Source of the DNA: G963675935 sp963675935
GTDB lineage: Bacteria; Planctomycetota; Planctomycetia; Pirellulales; Thermoguttaceae
DNA length: 64,000 nt
NCBI GenBank assembly: GCA_963675935.2
Contig: CAXXPV010000003.1
Location: 186,001-250,000 of the forward strand
Direction of reading: 5' to 3'
The position numbers and the translations under genes are program-made. Numbering within the stretch: position 1 is the first letter of the stretch; each line of letters starts with the position of its first letter. The notes under the pieces are model-generated. The model searched no databases. It had not been told where the DNA came from and worked only from the letters and a program-made list of their open reading frames with translations. Of this stretch, positions 25,634-34,525 are shown piece after piece.

Positions 25634-27901
25634 ATGGCAGCCGAAATCACCGTTGACTCGTTCTTGGACCTCCTCCAGCAGAGTGGGCTGGTGTCGGATG
25701 CCCAAATGCTCATCCTGAAGACCGAGTTCAGCGGCCAGGAGAAGAAGCCGGAAAACCCCCGCGTGTTGGCCGACGAATTGGTCAAACGCGGAATCCTGAC
25801 CGAATGGCAGGCCGACATGCTTGCCCAGGGGAAGCACCGCGGCTTCCGCTTGGGTTCCTACCGCATCCTAAGACCACTCGGCCAGGGGGGCATGAGCAAG
25901 GTGTTCCTGGCCGAACACGAGATGATGCATCGCCGCTGCGCGATCAAGGTCTTGCCCACCAAGTATCAGGAAGACCCGGACCTGTTGCGTCGTTTCCACA
26001 TCGAGGCGCGTGCCATCGCGGCGCTCGACCACCCGCACATCGTTCGAGCCTACGACTTCGCCAAGGATGTCAAGTATGGCAAGGAAATTCCGTATTTGGT
26101 GATGGAGTACGTCGAGGGCCAAGACCTTCGGCAGATGATCGACAAGCAAGGGCCGATGGATTATCGCAAGGCGGCCGATCTGATCGCTCAGGCCGCGGAA
26201 GGGCTTGCCCACGCTCACGACGCCGGTTTCGTCCATCGCGACATCAAGCCCGCCAATTTGCTGGTCGATCCGAACGGCGTGCTGAAGATTTTGGATTTGG
26301 GGCTGGCCAGCGCGACTTTCGAGGGCGAGGACGCTTGGCAGGGGTCGGAGGGCGAGCAGTCGGCCGTGGGCACGGCCGATTACGTGGCGCCGGAACAGGT
26401 GATGGACAGCCGCGGCGTCGATGGCCGCGCCGACATCTACAGTCTCGGTTTCACGTTCTATTTCCTGCTGACCGGGAAGCGGCCCTTTCCAAAATCCACT
26501 CTTGTGGAACTCTTGATGGCGCACCGGGTGGAAAATCCAGAACCGCTCAGCAAGCTGCGTCCCGACGTTCCGCTCGAACTGGTGTCGATCGTCGAACAGA
26601 TGACCGCAAAGAACCCGGCCATGCGTTTCCAGACGGCGAAGGACGTGGCCGAGCGGCTCCGGGCGTGGCTGCACGACTCGGAGAGCGGGCGGGAGTATTC
26701 TCGCCTCTCCTTGTTGATGGCCGCCGCCATGCGTGCCAGGCAGGCAAGTTCCGAAGCGGCGCAAAACCAGCCGGAGTCGTCGAAAACATCGGAATCCGAA
26801 TTATCGTTGATCGCGGAGGAGGAGCCGGCCGCGTCGCCGCCCACGCCGGTCGTTCCCGCCGAAACTCGTCGGCCGAAAGCCGCCAGATCCGCTTTGTCCG
26901 ACTCGAAGGACAAGTTGAAGACGGCCAAGTCAACCGACAGCGGCAAGGTCGCGGCGTTGCCCAAGGCCCAGGCCGATCTGCTGTTCGATCTGCTGCCGAA
27001 TGAAGGGCAAACCGCGCCGCTCCCGCTGCGTTCGTCGTACAAGTCTCCGTTCAAGCCGCCTCTGAAGCATTCCGGCGGTGGAAATTCCGTATTCCAATCG
27101 CCTTGGCTTTGGATCGGTCTGGTCGGTCTGGTTTTTGTCGCGATATTGCTTTGGGCGATTTTGCCGGGTTCTTCCTCGGACCAGCCGGATTCTCCCGCTG
27201 TTCCAAGGTCGTCTGGGAATGGCGCATTGCCTGTGCCACCACCGCCGGTTTTGCCCGACGCGGAGCCGAGCAAGACGCCACCGCCGCCACCGCCGAGTAT
27301 TCCGCCCGAGCCGGCCGCCAAGCCCGTTCCCTCCCCGGTCAAAGAAACTTTGCCGACTCCCCCGGAGCAAAAGCCGCCGGAACAAAAACAGCCCGAGCAG
27401 CCGCCAACCCAGAAGCCCGAACCGGTCAAGCCGAAATTGGAAGACAAGCCCGCGCCGCCGGCCGAAGCGAAGCCCGATCTCGAAGCGTTGCTGGCAGGCG
27501 TCACTTCAATAACATTTCGTCTGAAGTCGCTTGACCCCAATCTAAACAGCGGAGTGAACCTTACCGTCCAGCGACAGGCAGTCGACGCAGCCCAAAAAAA
27601 ACTTCGGATGGAGATTATCAAGAATAGTCCCAACGTGATGGAGATCGAGTTGAGCGCATCGACGACCGGCGAATCGCCCGGCATGTTTCTGTCGGCCGAG
27701 TTGAAATGTCCGGTATCGGATGACAAAAACGCCAAGACTGTTACGGTATGGAAGCATCAAGGGCAGGTCACATCCGGTTCCTTGGAGCGGTTGTCGCCGA
27801 ATCTCGCGTTGAAAGTGTTGCGCACCGGCGCCGGCAAATTCTTTGATCAGTTCGCGGACGACGTTCGCAAAGCCCGCGCCAAGACCAACAAGCCTAAGTA
27901 G
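25634..27901 (+). CDS. Membrane-anchored Ser/Thr protein kinase
   Basis: 755 residues. Residues 1-70 form a helical planctomycete-type head (LLQQSGLVSDAQMLILKTEF). The Hanks kinase domain (about 78-345) has GQGGMSKVF (83-91), K105 in CAIKVLP, HRDIKPANLL (about 200), DLGLASATFEGE and GTADYVAPEQVMD. A single membrane helix lies at about 490-512, followed by a long Pro/Lys-rich extracytoplasmic linker and a small C-terminal domain (SITFRLKSLDPNLNSGVNLT). It would phosphorylate cytoplasmic targets in response to an external cue. The stop codon TAG is the first base triplet of the palindromic element that follows. Confidence 0.93.
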   Translation: MAAEITVDSFLDLLQQSGLVSDAQMLILKTEFSGQEKKPENPRVLADELVKRGILTEWQADMLAQGKHRGFRLGSYRILRPLGQGGMSKVFLAEHEMMHRRCAIKVLPTKYQEDPDLLRRFHIEARAIAALDHPHIVRAYDFAKDVKYGKEIPYLVMEYVEGQDLRQMIDKQGPMDYRKAADLIAQAAEGLAHAHDAGFVHRDIKPANLLVDPNGVLKILDLGLASATFEGEDAWQGSEGEQSAVGTADYVAPEQVMDSRGVDGRADIYSLGFTFYFLLTGKRPFPKSTLVELLMAHRVENPEPLSKLRPDVPLELVSIVEQMTAKNPAMRFQTAKDVAERLRAWLHDSESGREYSRLSLLMAAAMRARQASSEAAQNQPESSKTSESELSLIAEEEPAASPPTPVVPAETRRPKAARSALSDSKDKLKTAKSTDSGKVAALPKAQADLLFDLLPNEGQTAPLPLRSSYKSPFKPPLKHSGGGNSVFQSPWLWIGLVGLVFVAILLWAILPGSSSDQPDSPAVPRSSGNGALPVPPPPVLPDAEPSKTPPPPPPSIPPEPAAKPVPSPVKETLPTPPEQKPPEQKQPEQPPTQKPEPVKPKLEDKPAPPAEAKPDLEALLAGVTSITFRLKSLDPNLNSGVNLTVQRQAVDAAQKKLRMEIIKNSPNVMEIELSASTTGESPGMFLSAELKCPVSDDKNAKTVTVWKHQGQVTSGSLERLSPNLALKVLRTGAGKFFDQFADDVRKARAKTNKPK

Positions 27902-28659
27902 TTTCTGTTGCGGAAAGGCATGTGTAGGGTGGGACAAGTCCTCGCAGTCCCACCAAAAGCCGGGAAAAACGCATGGTGGGACTGGGTGTACGTTGCACTT
28001 TGCAGTAATCGATAATCTATTTGTCTACGAAAGACGGGTTAGGTGCTAAACTGCCCCGCAGGGGCAAAATGGGATAGCCCAGGGCGAAGCACTCGTTGTT
28101 ACACACAAGTCGACGTGGTTTCGACCCGGAGGGTCGCTTGATAATAGCCCAGCGATTTATCGCTGGGTCGGAAATCGGGGAAATACGCCCGTTCGTCCCG
28201 GAGGGACGGCTGAAACCATGCATCGGAACGCCACCTTCGGGCGTCCCTACGGGACGCACACCACCCCAATCGCCCATCGCCCCAGCAGTAAACTGCTGGG
28301 CTATTATCAAACGTCCCTACGGGACGGACGCTCTCGCCAACTTGTGTGTAACAACGAGGGCGAAGCCCTGGGTGTGCGGGTTGAGTACGAATCGGTTAGC
28401 CCTGAAAGGGCGGAATTATTTCGGCGGATCAAGCCGCCGCGCAGAAAGTCGGACGTTATTGCGCCCTTTCAGGGCTATCATTTTCATGTCTGCCCGCGTA
28501 CCCAGGGCTTCGCCCTGGGCTTTCCCATTTTGCCACTTTGTGGCAGTGTGACAAAAAACAACTTTTGGGGACAAGTGGTTTTCCAACATTGCAAAGTGCA
28601 ACTTGCACCCGTGGGACTGCGCTAAAGCTTGTCCCACCCTACTTTCCGCAACAGAAACT
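27900..28659. repeat. AGTTTCTGTTGCGGAAAG-bounded palindrome interrupted by a mobile element
   Basis: Perfect 18-base inverted repeats AGTTTCTGTTGCGGAAAG (27900-27917) and CTTTCCGCAACAGAAACT (28642-28659) enclose the GTAGGGTGGGA family palindrome. That palindrome is split at GTGGGACT by the element at 27975-28610. A relative at about 47206-47294 has the same outer arm next to the vapC stop. Region 28660-28888 shows no gene. Confidence 0.88.
27975..28610. mobile_element. Non-autonomous element with ISKra4-type termini
   Basis: The left end GGGTGTACGTTGCACTTTGC and the right end (complement GGGTGCAAGTTGCACTTTGC) match the termini of the 8198-9926 IS. GTGGGACT occurs immediately outside both ends, an 8-bp duplication also deducible from the uninterrupted palindrome at 23633-23716. 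The interior has no transposase; it is filled with short GC-rich inverted repeats (AGCCCAGCGATTTATCGCTG, CCTGAAAGGGC/GCCCTTTCAGG). Open frames within it are translations of these repeats. Confidence 0.82.
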
Positions 28660-28888
28660 AATGAGCGGTCTGCCAAAACGGCAGTTATTGTCAACCCTGG
28701 CAGGCTGGCAGTCTCTTTCGCTCCCCCATTATTTCGCTGTGGCGGAAACAATGCCGATGATGTAAGATAGGCATTGGCAGTGGGTTAGATTCGTCGGGGG
28801 CCTGCGTCGGCGGAGGCTCCAGCGGCGGGTGGCACGCAACTTGCTCTTCAGATTGACTGGACCCCAGTCAGACGAGACAACGATAGCC

Positions 28889-29278
28889 ATGCTGGTCGAA
28901 ACACCCTCACTACTGATTACCGACGATGACCCCGGTTTTCGGGAGACGTTGCGGGTTGTCTTCGAGCCACGCGGGTTCCGCACACTCCTGGCCGCCGACG
29001 GCGAGGAGGCCCTGCGGATCGTGCATGGCGAGGAAGTCCATCTGGTCCTGCTCGACATGCACATGCCCAAGCTCACCGGCCTGGAAACCCTGCGGCAACT
29101 CAAGGAGTTTCGGGCGATGCTGCCGTGCATTCTGCTCTCGGCCCAATTGGACGACCGGATCGTCGAGCAGGCGAAGCTTGCCCACGCCTACTCGGTGCTC
29201 TCCAAAACCGTCACGCTCCGGCAGATCACGGGCATCGTGTTTCAAGCATTGCAACGGACCTACGCATGGCACGGATAA
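28889..29278 (+). CDS. Single-domain response regulator
   Basis: 129 residues from the ATG at 28889. It is a receiver domain only: acidic pair in LITDDDPGFRETL, phospho-acceptor Asp in LVLLDMHMPKLTGLE, Thr/Ser position in CILLSAQLDD, and the conserved Lys in YSVLSKTVTL. No output domain follows, so it acts through protein contacts, like CheY or SpoOF types. A longer frame to 28829 exists but has no RBS. The epimerase gene starts 12 bases downstream, suggesting co-transcription. Confidence 0.85.
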   Translation: MLVETPSLLITDDDPGFRETLRVVFEPRGFRTLLAADGEEALRIVHGEEVHLVLLDMHMPKLTGLETLRQLKEFRAMLPCILLSAQLDDRIVEQAKLAHAYSVLSKTVTLRQITGIVFQALQRTYAWHG

Positions 29279-29290
29279 CGCACGGATAAC

Positions 29291-30310
29291 ATGGCCAAGG
29301 TCTTGGTGACAGGCGCCAGCGGTTTTATCGGGGTACACCTGGTCGCGGCTCTCACGGCCCAGGGTGACGAGGTCGCATGTCTGGTCCGAAAGAGTTCGCG
29401 GGTCGAGCCGCTTCGTCAATACAACCCTCGGTTTATTTACGGCGACGTGACCGACCGCGAAAGCTTGCCGGCGGCCATTGCGGGGCAAGACATTGTCTAC
29501 CATCTCGCCGGATGCACGCAGACGCTGAACCCGTGGCATTTCTACCGCATCAACCAACGCGGCGTGGCCAATGTCACGCAAGTGTGCGCCGGGCGAACCA
29601 CTCCGCCGGTGTTGGTCTCGGTCTCGTCACTCGCGGCAGCAGGGCCCGCGCTCGACGGACAGCCGAAAACCGAAACCGACCGTCCGGTCCCCGTGTCGCA
29701 CTACGGCCACAGCAAGCGGGCGGGCGAGCGAGCCGCCGAGCATTTCGCCGACCACGTGCCCATCACGATCGTCCGCCCGCCGATCGTCTTGGGCGAGGGC
29801 GATCGGATGGGTTTGCCGCTGTTCAGTTCCATCGCCAAGTTCGGCGTCCACATGGCGCCGGGCCTGGACACTCGGCGATTCTCGTTGGTTCATGCCGACG
29901 ACCTATCGCGTCTCATCATGCTTGCGGCGCAGCGCGGCCGGCGGCTTCCGCCTCGCGGGCAATTGGAATCGCTGCGGGGGCAAGGCTATTATTTCGCCGG
30001 TTGCGAAGAGAATCCCGCCTACGCCGACTTGGGCCGGATGGTGGCCGAGGCCCTGGGACGCCACCTCGTGGTCATCATTCCCACGGCCACGCCGATGGTG
30101 TGGATGGTGGCCGTGGCGGGCGAGGCCATTTCGCGGATGCGCCACGATCCGCTATTTATGAATCTCGACAAAGCCCGCGAGATCACGGCGGGCAGTTGGA
30201 TCTGTTCGACCCGCGCGGCCGAGAAGGAGTTGGGCTACGCCCCCGGCGCCCCGATTATCGAGCGGCTGCGCCAGACGGCCGATTGGTATCGCGAGAAGAA
30301 GTGGCTATAA
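29291..30310 (+). CDS. NAD-dependent epimerase/dehydratase (extended SDR)
   Basis: 339 residues. It has the nucleotide-binding VTGASGFIGVHLV (6-18), GDVTDRESL, and the catalytic set: S in VSVSSLAAAGPAL and Y-x3-K in HYGHSKRAGE. IVRPPIVLGEGDRMG is the SDR substrate-loop region. It resembles HpnA and dTDP-sugar epimerase-like proteins; nothing in the sequence decides the substrate. Distance from the hpn genes (15 kb) argues against assuming a hopanoid role. Confidence 0.88.
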   Translation: MAKVLVTGASGFIGVHLVAALTAQGDEVACLVRKSSRVEPLRQYNPRFIYGDVTDRESLPAAIAGQDIVYHLAGCTQTLNPWHFYRINQRGVANVTQVCAGRTTPPVLVSVSSLAAAGPALDGQPKTETDRPVPVSHYGHSKRAGERAAEHFADHVPITIVRPPIVLGEGDRMGLPLFSSIAKFGVHMAPGLDTRRFSLVHADDLSRLIMLAAQRGRRLPPRGQLESLRGQGYYFAGCEENPAYADLGRMVAEALGRHLVVIIPTATPMVWMVAVAGEAISRMRHDPLFMNLDKAREITAGSWICSTRAAEKELGYAPGAPIIERLRQTADWYREKKWL

Positions 30311-30319
30311 AAATTGCGG

Positions 30320-30450
30320 GTTAAGGATCGGCGAATAAGTTACTGTCGGGTTTTGCGCGGGGCAGGTTGCCAACCTGCCCCAAAACCCGAGGCTGGCATG
30401 GCAGGTTGGCAACCTGCCCCACGACAGTTATTGATTTGCCGATCCTAAAA
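30320..30450. repeat. REP pair nested in a GGATCGGC-bounded palindrome
   Basis: The outer arms TTAAGGATCGGCGAATAAGT (30321) and the imperfect inverse ending GCCGATCCTAAAA (30450) enclose ACTGTCG / CGACAGT and then a REP pair (30360-30422) with spacer CAAAACCCGAGGCTGGCATG. The right outer arm overlaps the last codons of the omptin-like gene, whose TAG stop comes from TTTTAGGATCGGC. Confidence 0.85.
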
Positions 30451-31572
30451 CCTCATGCGAAGAAAACCCGTAATCGTTGCCTGACGCGAGGAGACGGATA
30501 CGCCGTTGCTCCATCTTTCGTCCACCGGCGTGGTGTTGCCCGACATGACCAAACGATGGCTTCCGGTGGTGCTGATGTCCGTATAGTCGGCCTGGGCGCC
30601 CACGCTAAATCGCTCGGTGAAAAAAGATTCAACGATCAGGGCCAGGTGGACCGCGCCGCCGTCGGTCTTCTCCATCGTGTACCGATGGACGCCGAAGTAC
30701 TCATAATAAAGGTGGTGATCGACGTTGTAGCCCGACGTGAAGCCGTAGTCCGCTTGAAACGCCACGGTGGTCGGCGGCTTGTCTTCACGCGGGATAGCCA
30801 TGCGAAACTGAGCGCCCACATAACCGATGTAGTATTGCTGGTTGAACGTGATGATGTCGCCGTCGAAGGGCGGCTCGAACGGCCCCGTGGCGGGTATGAT
30901 TTGATCGGCATGAGAGGCGGTTATGTCGAACCGCTGAAACCGGAATCCAATCAACGGCCAGAATTCGACCGGCAGACCCAGGAAACATTCCGCCCAGCGG
31001 CTGTCCGCCTCGAGTTCGATTTTCTGCCCGTCATTCCAACGTTCCGACGCACTCGATAGACTATCGAGGCGCGAGGGGTCGTCTCTTGGCTCGTCGATGT
31101 TCCAGTCATAGTCATAAATGCTTCCGTTGATGCCGCGTCCCATCGTTGTCAACCACTCGAAGTGGACATCCCAATTCGGCTTCTCCACACCAACCCGCAA
31201 ACCGGTCCACGTCGAGTCCAGAGACCAGTCGAGTTTGCTTAGCGGAGCATATTGGGGACCGCCTGCCTGCGGCGGCGTGCCGAACTGGTAGGAAGTGTGG
31301 CTGTCAAACATCTGCTGGACTCGGTAGTCGATGGTCCAGACTCTTGGCGCCGGCGGCTGCGTCAAGAACTCGATGCCGGGGTCGCGATAACCTTCCCATA
31401 AGGACCCGGCCTCGGAATGTTCCACGGAATCGTCGATACAGGGAGCGACCTCGCCATCCGACCATGCTTGGTTGCCCAAGAGGGCGACAATAAGCATGGC
31501 CCCGATGGCCGCGCCGAAACGACGCAAGACAGATCGGCTGATATGCAATGGTGATGCCGCGGCTTGATTCAC
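30445..31572 (-). CDS. Omptin-like outer-membrane beta-barrel protease homologue
   Basis: 375 residues from a GTG at 31572 that has a strong purine-rich RBS (GGTGGGGGGGA); an ATG at 31617 is the alternative. A signal peptide ends near LLGNQAWSDG. The mature part alternates polar/aromatic strands and ends in F. The features that align with omptins are DYDWNID (D154 and D156 in this numbering), FNQQYYIGYVGAQFRM, and NVDHHLYYEYFG (D285, H287) followed by VESFFTERFSVGAQADYTDI. These correspond to the Asp-Asp and Asp-His pairs of OmpT/Pla, so all four catalytic positions seem present. Loop sequences differ greatly, and the match is by motif order only. Protease activity is an inference. Confidence 0.7.
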   Translation of the reverse strand: MNQAAASPLHISRSVLRRFGAAIGAMLIVALLGNQAWSDGEVAPCIDDSVEHSEAGSLWEGYRDPGIEFLTQPPAPRVWTIDYRVQQMFDSHTSYQFGTPPQAGGPQYAPLSKLDWSLDSTWTGLRVGVEKPNWDVHFEWLTTMGRGINGSIYDYDWNIDEPRDDPSRLDSLSSASERWNDGQKIELEADSRWAECFLGLPVEFWPLIGFRFQRFDITASHADQIIPATGPFEPPFDGDIITFNQQYYIGYVGAQFRMAIPREDKPPTTVAFQADYGFTSGYNVDHHLYYEYFGVHRYTMEKTDGGAVHLALIVESFFTERFSVGAQADYTDISTTGSHRLVMSGNTTPVDERWSNGVSVSSRQATITGFLRMRF

Positions 31573-31609
31573 GCGTCCCCCCCACCTTCTTGGAAGGTGC
31601 TGTCCCGCT

Positions 31610-31727
31610 ATTCTCACCTGTCGAGGAAAAATGACGACAGCGTGTCCGTTTAGCCGGCGGGCTTGCTCGCCGCGAAAGGGCGATGAATCCCGCGAAAAAC
31701 GCGGCGAACAAGTTCGCCGGCTAAACG
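31610..31727. repeat. GTTTAGCCGGCGGGCTTG palindrome, reverse copy of 16089 element
   Basis: Core arms 31647-31669 and 31702-31727, loop GGGCGATGAATCCCGCGAAA, plus the tail TTCTCACCTGTCGAGGAAAA (31612 on). Taken as reverse complement it matches 16089-16205 over core, loop and tail. The remainder of the 31573-31832 gap contains no gene. Confidence 0.85.
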
Positions 31728-31832
31728 GTAGTGAGAAATGCGGGGTGATTGGTCCCCATTAGGAGTCTTCGACGAGGAGGAAAGAAGAACTTAAGCACGG
31801 CTTGGTGAATTTGGAGAATCTTCAGGAGCGAT

Positions 31833-32705
31833 TCACCCCTCGCCCAGCACCTCGACCCGCTCCATGATCTCCGCCTGGCTGAGTTCCCGCCCGACCGGCA
31901 GGATCACGTAGGCGCATCGGTCGCCGCAGCAGTCGAGAATCACCTGAAGATCGTTCGGCGCGATAAAGCCCTCGCGGCACGGTTCATGGCCGGTAATCAG
32001 GATCGTGGCCTCGATCAATTGGGAAAACGCCCTCGCGTTTTCCTGGCGATAATCGCGTCCCCAGAGCATTCGGAAAACGTCGCTCCCCTCGACGCCGTCT
32101 CCGGCCGACAATTCGCGAGTGAGAACCGACGTGTCGAATCCACGACGGTCGACGGCCTCCGGCAAGCTGTGCGTAATCAGCACTCCCTGCGGCAACCGCA
32201 CCGCCAGCGGACAACTCCACAAAAACCGAAGGGCCGCCGCCCGAATCTCGTCGGCCGCCGGCCCGTACATCTGCCGCAATCCGAGCCGAAACGTTAAATT
32301 GAGCAACTGGTTGTTCTTCCGGATGGGAAAATCGGTCAGTTCGGCCAACTCGTGGTTGCCGAGGATCAAATGCACCTGGTCGGGATAGCGAACCACAAGT
32401 TCGGCAACGTCCTCAAGGATCGTGTGCGACATGCAGCCGCCGTTTTGGGGATAGCACGGCCCTCCGTGACAGACCTCTTGGAACACCAGATGTCGGCGGG
32501 GATGCTCGTCGAGGGCCGCGATCTTTCGGAGCCGGTTGAAATTGCGGCGATTCCCATGCACGTCGCCGGTGACCATGACCTCTTCGGCCAACTCCGGCGC
32601 GAGTACGACCGTGCCGCCTTGGCGACCGGGCTTGCGCCGATTGGCGTCCGTCGCCCGATCGAAGGTGGTCACGATGTTCTTGACGTACTGCGGAGAGGCG
32701 ACCAT
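31833..32705 (-). CDS. Calcineurin-like metallophosphoesterase
   Basis: 290 residues from the ATG at 32705 (MVASPQYVKNIVTTFDRATD). The dimetal site motifs are present: D-x-H in VMVTGDVHGNRRNF, GNHE in LILGNHELAELTD, and later His residues in VLITHSLPEA and LITGHEPCREG. An unusual Cys-rich stretch (VCHGGPCYPQNGGC) sits between the first two motifs. The family hydrolyses phosphomono- or diesters, for example Ser/Thr phosphoproteins; with a Ser/Thr kinase 4 kb away a phosphatase role is possible but unproven. The frame extends upstream into palindromic DNA and should not be used as start. Confidence 0.85.
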   Translation of the reverse strand: MVASPQYVKNIVTTFDRATDANRRKPGRQGGTVVLAPELAEEVMVTGDVHGNRRNFNRLRKIAALDEHPRRHLVFQEVCHGGPCYPQNGGCMSHTILEDVAELVVRYPDQVHLILGNHELAELTDFPIRKNNQLLNLTFRLGLRQMYGPAADEIRAAALRFLWSCPLAVRLPQGVLITHSLPEAVDRRGFDTSVLTRELSAGDGVEGSDVFRMLWGRDYRQENARAFSQLIEATILITGHEPCREGFIAPNDLQVILDCCGDRCAYVILPVGRELSQAEIMERVEVLGEG

Positions 32706-32765
32706 AAGGTTAAAACTGTAACCATTCACGGTCCAGAAGGTAGTAGGCACACTCCGTGTGGGCCG

Positions 32766-34172
32766 CTAAAAACTTGGTGTAAGGAATGTTTTGTTGTTCG
32801 GACAGTTTTTGTTCCCTTGAAAGGCGATGGCCTGCTGAACAGGGATCGTTAAGCCGAGGTTTTCTCGGATCCACTTCCCCACCGCGGCAACCGGCACGGT
32901 GGCAAATGCTTGTTGTAGGGTGTCCGAGGTTTTGTGCGTAACCGCAGCTCCAATGTTCAGCAGTGATCCGGTCATGCCTCCCTTACTGTGCGTTCCTTGA
33001 ATACGCTTGTATTTGCCCAAGAGCGACTCCAAAACCTCACTGCTGCCCAACAGATGCCGCCCTTTTTTGACCCATCGAGATTGTTCCTTGACAAACTGCA
33101 CAATCCCCGCTTGCAGGCGAAGACCGCTCGGCGTGCGCGCCAGGAGAAGCAAGCGACTTTTCAATTCCTTGGCCGCATGACAATGATACCCTTTTTTGCG
33201 GACGTAACGGACTGCCTGTTCCGCGACGGCCAGCAGTTCGGTCCAGGCAGCCAACGCCGAACGGTACTCGCTAAGCCACCCCAGTTTCTGCCGCAGCTTC
33301 TTGCGATCGACCGTCTGCCCGGGAAGGTCTCGCGGGGCGTCCAGGTAGGCCAACGCCCGGCTTCCCCAGTTGACCAACGTGTCCAGATTCATATAGCGTG
33401 CCTTGGTTCGCAAACTGGGCGGAACCAGAAACGCCAATTCCGTCAAGGTGGTTTGTAGCTTCGTGCGGTTGGTGTGGGTGACGAAGGATTGCCACGCTGC
33501 ATCGTTGTGCAACTCTCGTTTGAGCAGAATCGCCACCTTGTGCTTGATGTCAAAGACATGCGGCACCCGCCGCGCCACGGGCGAGTGCGCTCGGAACAGA
33601 GCCATGCCGCTTTTTAGTTCCGCGCCTTCGTCGCTGAGGACCGCCGCAGGCACGACGCCCATCTCCTTCCTCGTCGCTTCCAGTTGTTCTGCCACCGCGG
33701 TGGCGGTAGACTGCCGCATGGGAACCAGTCTCAGCAGCGACAAATCCTCGTGTTCCAAGGGCGCCTTTTTCCGCCGCCACGCCGAAAGCCGTACGCCGAC
33801 GATCACCAAGCACTTGTGCGGCCCAAGCTGCACCGTGTGGTCCATAATCCATACCCAATCCGGGGCGGCTTTTTTCTTCCGCAGCAGTTCGAAAAGTCCC
33901 AACCGCATCAGCCACAGACGGCCCGCATTGGCGCAGGGCACCCGCACCACGCCGGTCAGGTATTTTCCCACCAATTGCAGCACGCCCGCCGCGGCGCGCT
34001 GACTGGTGGCCGCCTTCAACACCAAGTCCGCAAACAGCGAGATCATGCCCGTGCCGAATTGGTGCCCGGGCAGCGGCGTTACCTCCAGAGCCGCCGTGGC
34101 GGAGTTCGCGGAAGCCGGACAAGGCTCAGGCTCTTTTTTGTTTTCGGTCTTCATGCGAGATGGGGCTGCCAC
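32766..34172 (-). CDS. DDE-type transposase, IS copy 1
   Basis: 468 codons; the family could not be named with certainty (IS of the ISNCY type is suggested). Probable catalytic acids: D in WVWIMDHTVQLG, D in HVFDIKHKVAIL, and E in LGSSEVLESLLGKYKRI. A conserved AVLSDEGAELKSG lies between them. The first ATG overlaps the coiled-coil frame by 47 bases, and a run AACAAAAAAGAG in the overlap could allow frameshifted fusion; independent start at the ATG at 34154 is also possible. Protein identical to the one in copy 2. Confidence 0.82.
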   Translation of the reverse strand: MAAPSRMKTENKKEPEPCPASANSATAALEVTPLPGHQFGTGMISLFADLVLKAATSQRAAAGVLQLVGKYLTGVVRVPCANAGRLWLMRLGLFELLRKKKAAPDWVWIMDHTVQLGPHKCLVIVGVRLSAWRRKKAPLEHEDLSLLRLVPMRQSTATAVAEQLEATRKEMGVVPAAVLSDEGAELKSGMALFRAHSPVARRVPHVFDIKHKVAILLKRELHNDAAWQSFVTHTNRTKLQTTLTELAFLVPPSLRTKARYMNLDTLVNWGSRALAYLDAPRDLPGQTVDRKKLRQKLGWLSEYRSALAAWTELLAVAEQAVRYVRKKGYHCHAAKELKSRLLLLARTPSGLRLQAGIVQFVKEQSRWVKKGRHLLGSSEVLESLLGKYKRIQGTHSKGGMTGSLLNIGAAVTHKTSDTLQQAFATVPVAAVGKWIRENLGLTIPVQQAIAFQGNKNCPNNKTFLTPSF

Positions 34173-34383
34173 ACTGTTTCTGGGCTTTCTCTTTCCACTT
34201 GTGCCGACTGGCTTTCAGTTCGGCAACGCGTTTTTCCAATTGCCGAATGCGCTGTTTGCGTTTCAAGGCCTTGGTCTTCCACTGATCGCGGCTCTTCTCG
34301 AAGAACGCCAGCAACTTGTGGGGCGGGCTTGAATAACCAATGTCTTCCAAGACGGCTTTCATGAACAACTCCTTGGTACTCAC
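34126..34383 (-). CDS. IS accessory coiled-coil protein, copy 1
   Basis: 85 residues (MSTKELFMKAVLEDIGYSSP) with a long basic coiled coil from about residue 27 to 68 (WKTKALKRKQRIRQLEKRVA). It resembles the OrfA products that precede DDE transposases and may provide DNA-binding or dimerisation, either alone or as the N-terminus of a frameshift fusion. Confidence 0.75.
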   Translation of the reverse strand: MSTKELFMKAVLEDIGYSSPPHKLLAFFEKSRDQWKTKALKRKQRIRQLEKRVAELKASRHKWKEKAQKQCGSPISHEDRKQKRA

Positions 34384-34525
34384 AAAAACCGTAGTGGAAC
34401 AAAAAACGTCCTAATGACCAAGACCAGTTTTTGGCACATTCCTCCCTGTTTTTAGCGGCCCACACTCCGTGTGCCGTTGTTGTGCCGTTTGCAGATCGAA
34501 CAGACGGCACACGGAGTGTGGGCCG

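Larger units (their letters stand above)
32758..34463 (-). mobile_element. 1.7-kb IS, copy 1
   Basis: Termini GTGGGCCGCTAAAAAC and GTTTTTAGCGGCCCAC, length 1706. CACTCCGTG occurs at 32750-32758 and 34463-34471, giving a target duplication of 7-9 bp (ends are ambiguous because target and terminus share bases). It contains a coiled-coil frame and a DDE transposase frame. It differs from copy 2 at only a few bases. Confidence 0.9.

Noticed and set aside
28096..28625. Open frames inside the 27975-28610 element
   Set aside because: They translate short hairpins that recur in other frames and have no RBS; the region is a non-autonomous element.
29291..30310. Assignment as hpnA
   Set aside because: The SDR motifs are general and the gene is not near hpnH/shc; substrate cannot be inferred.
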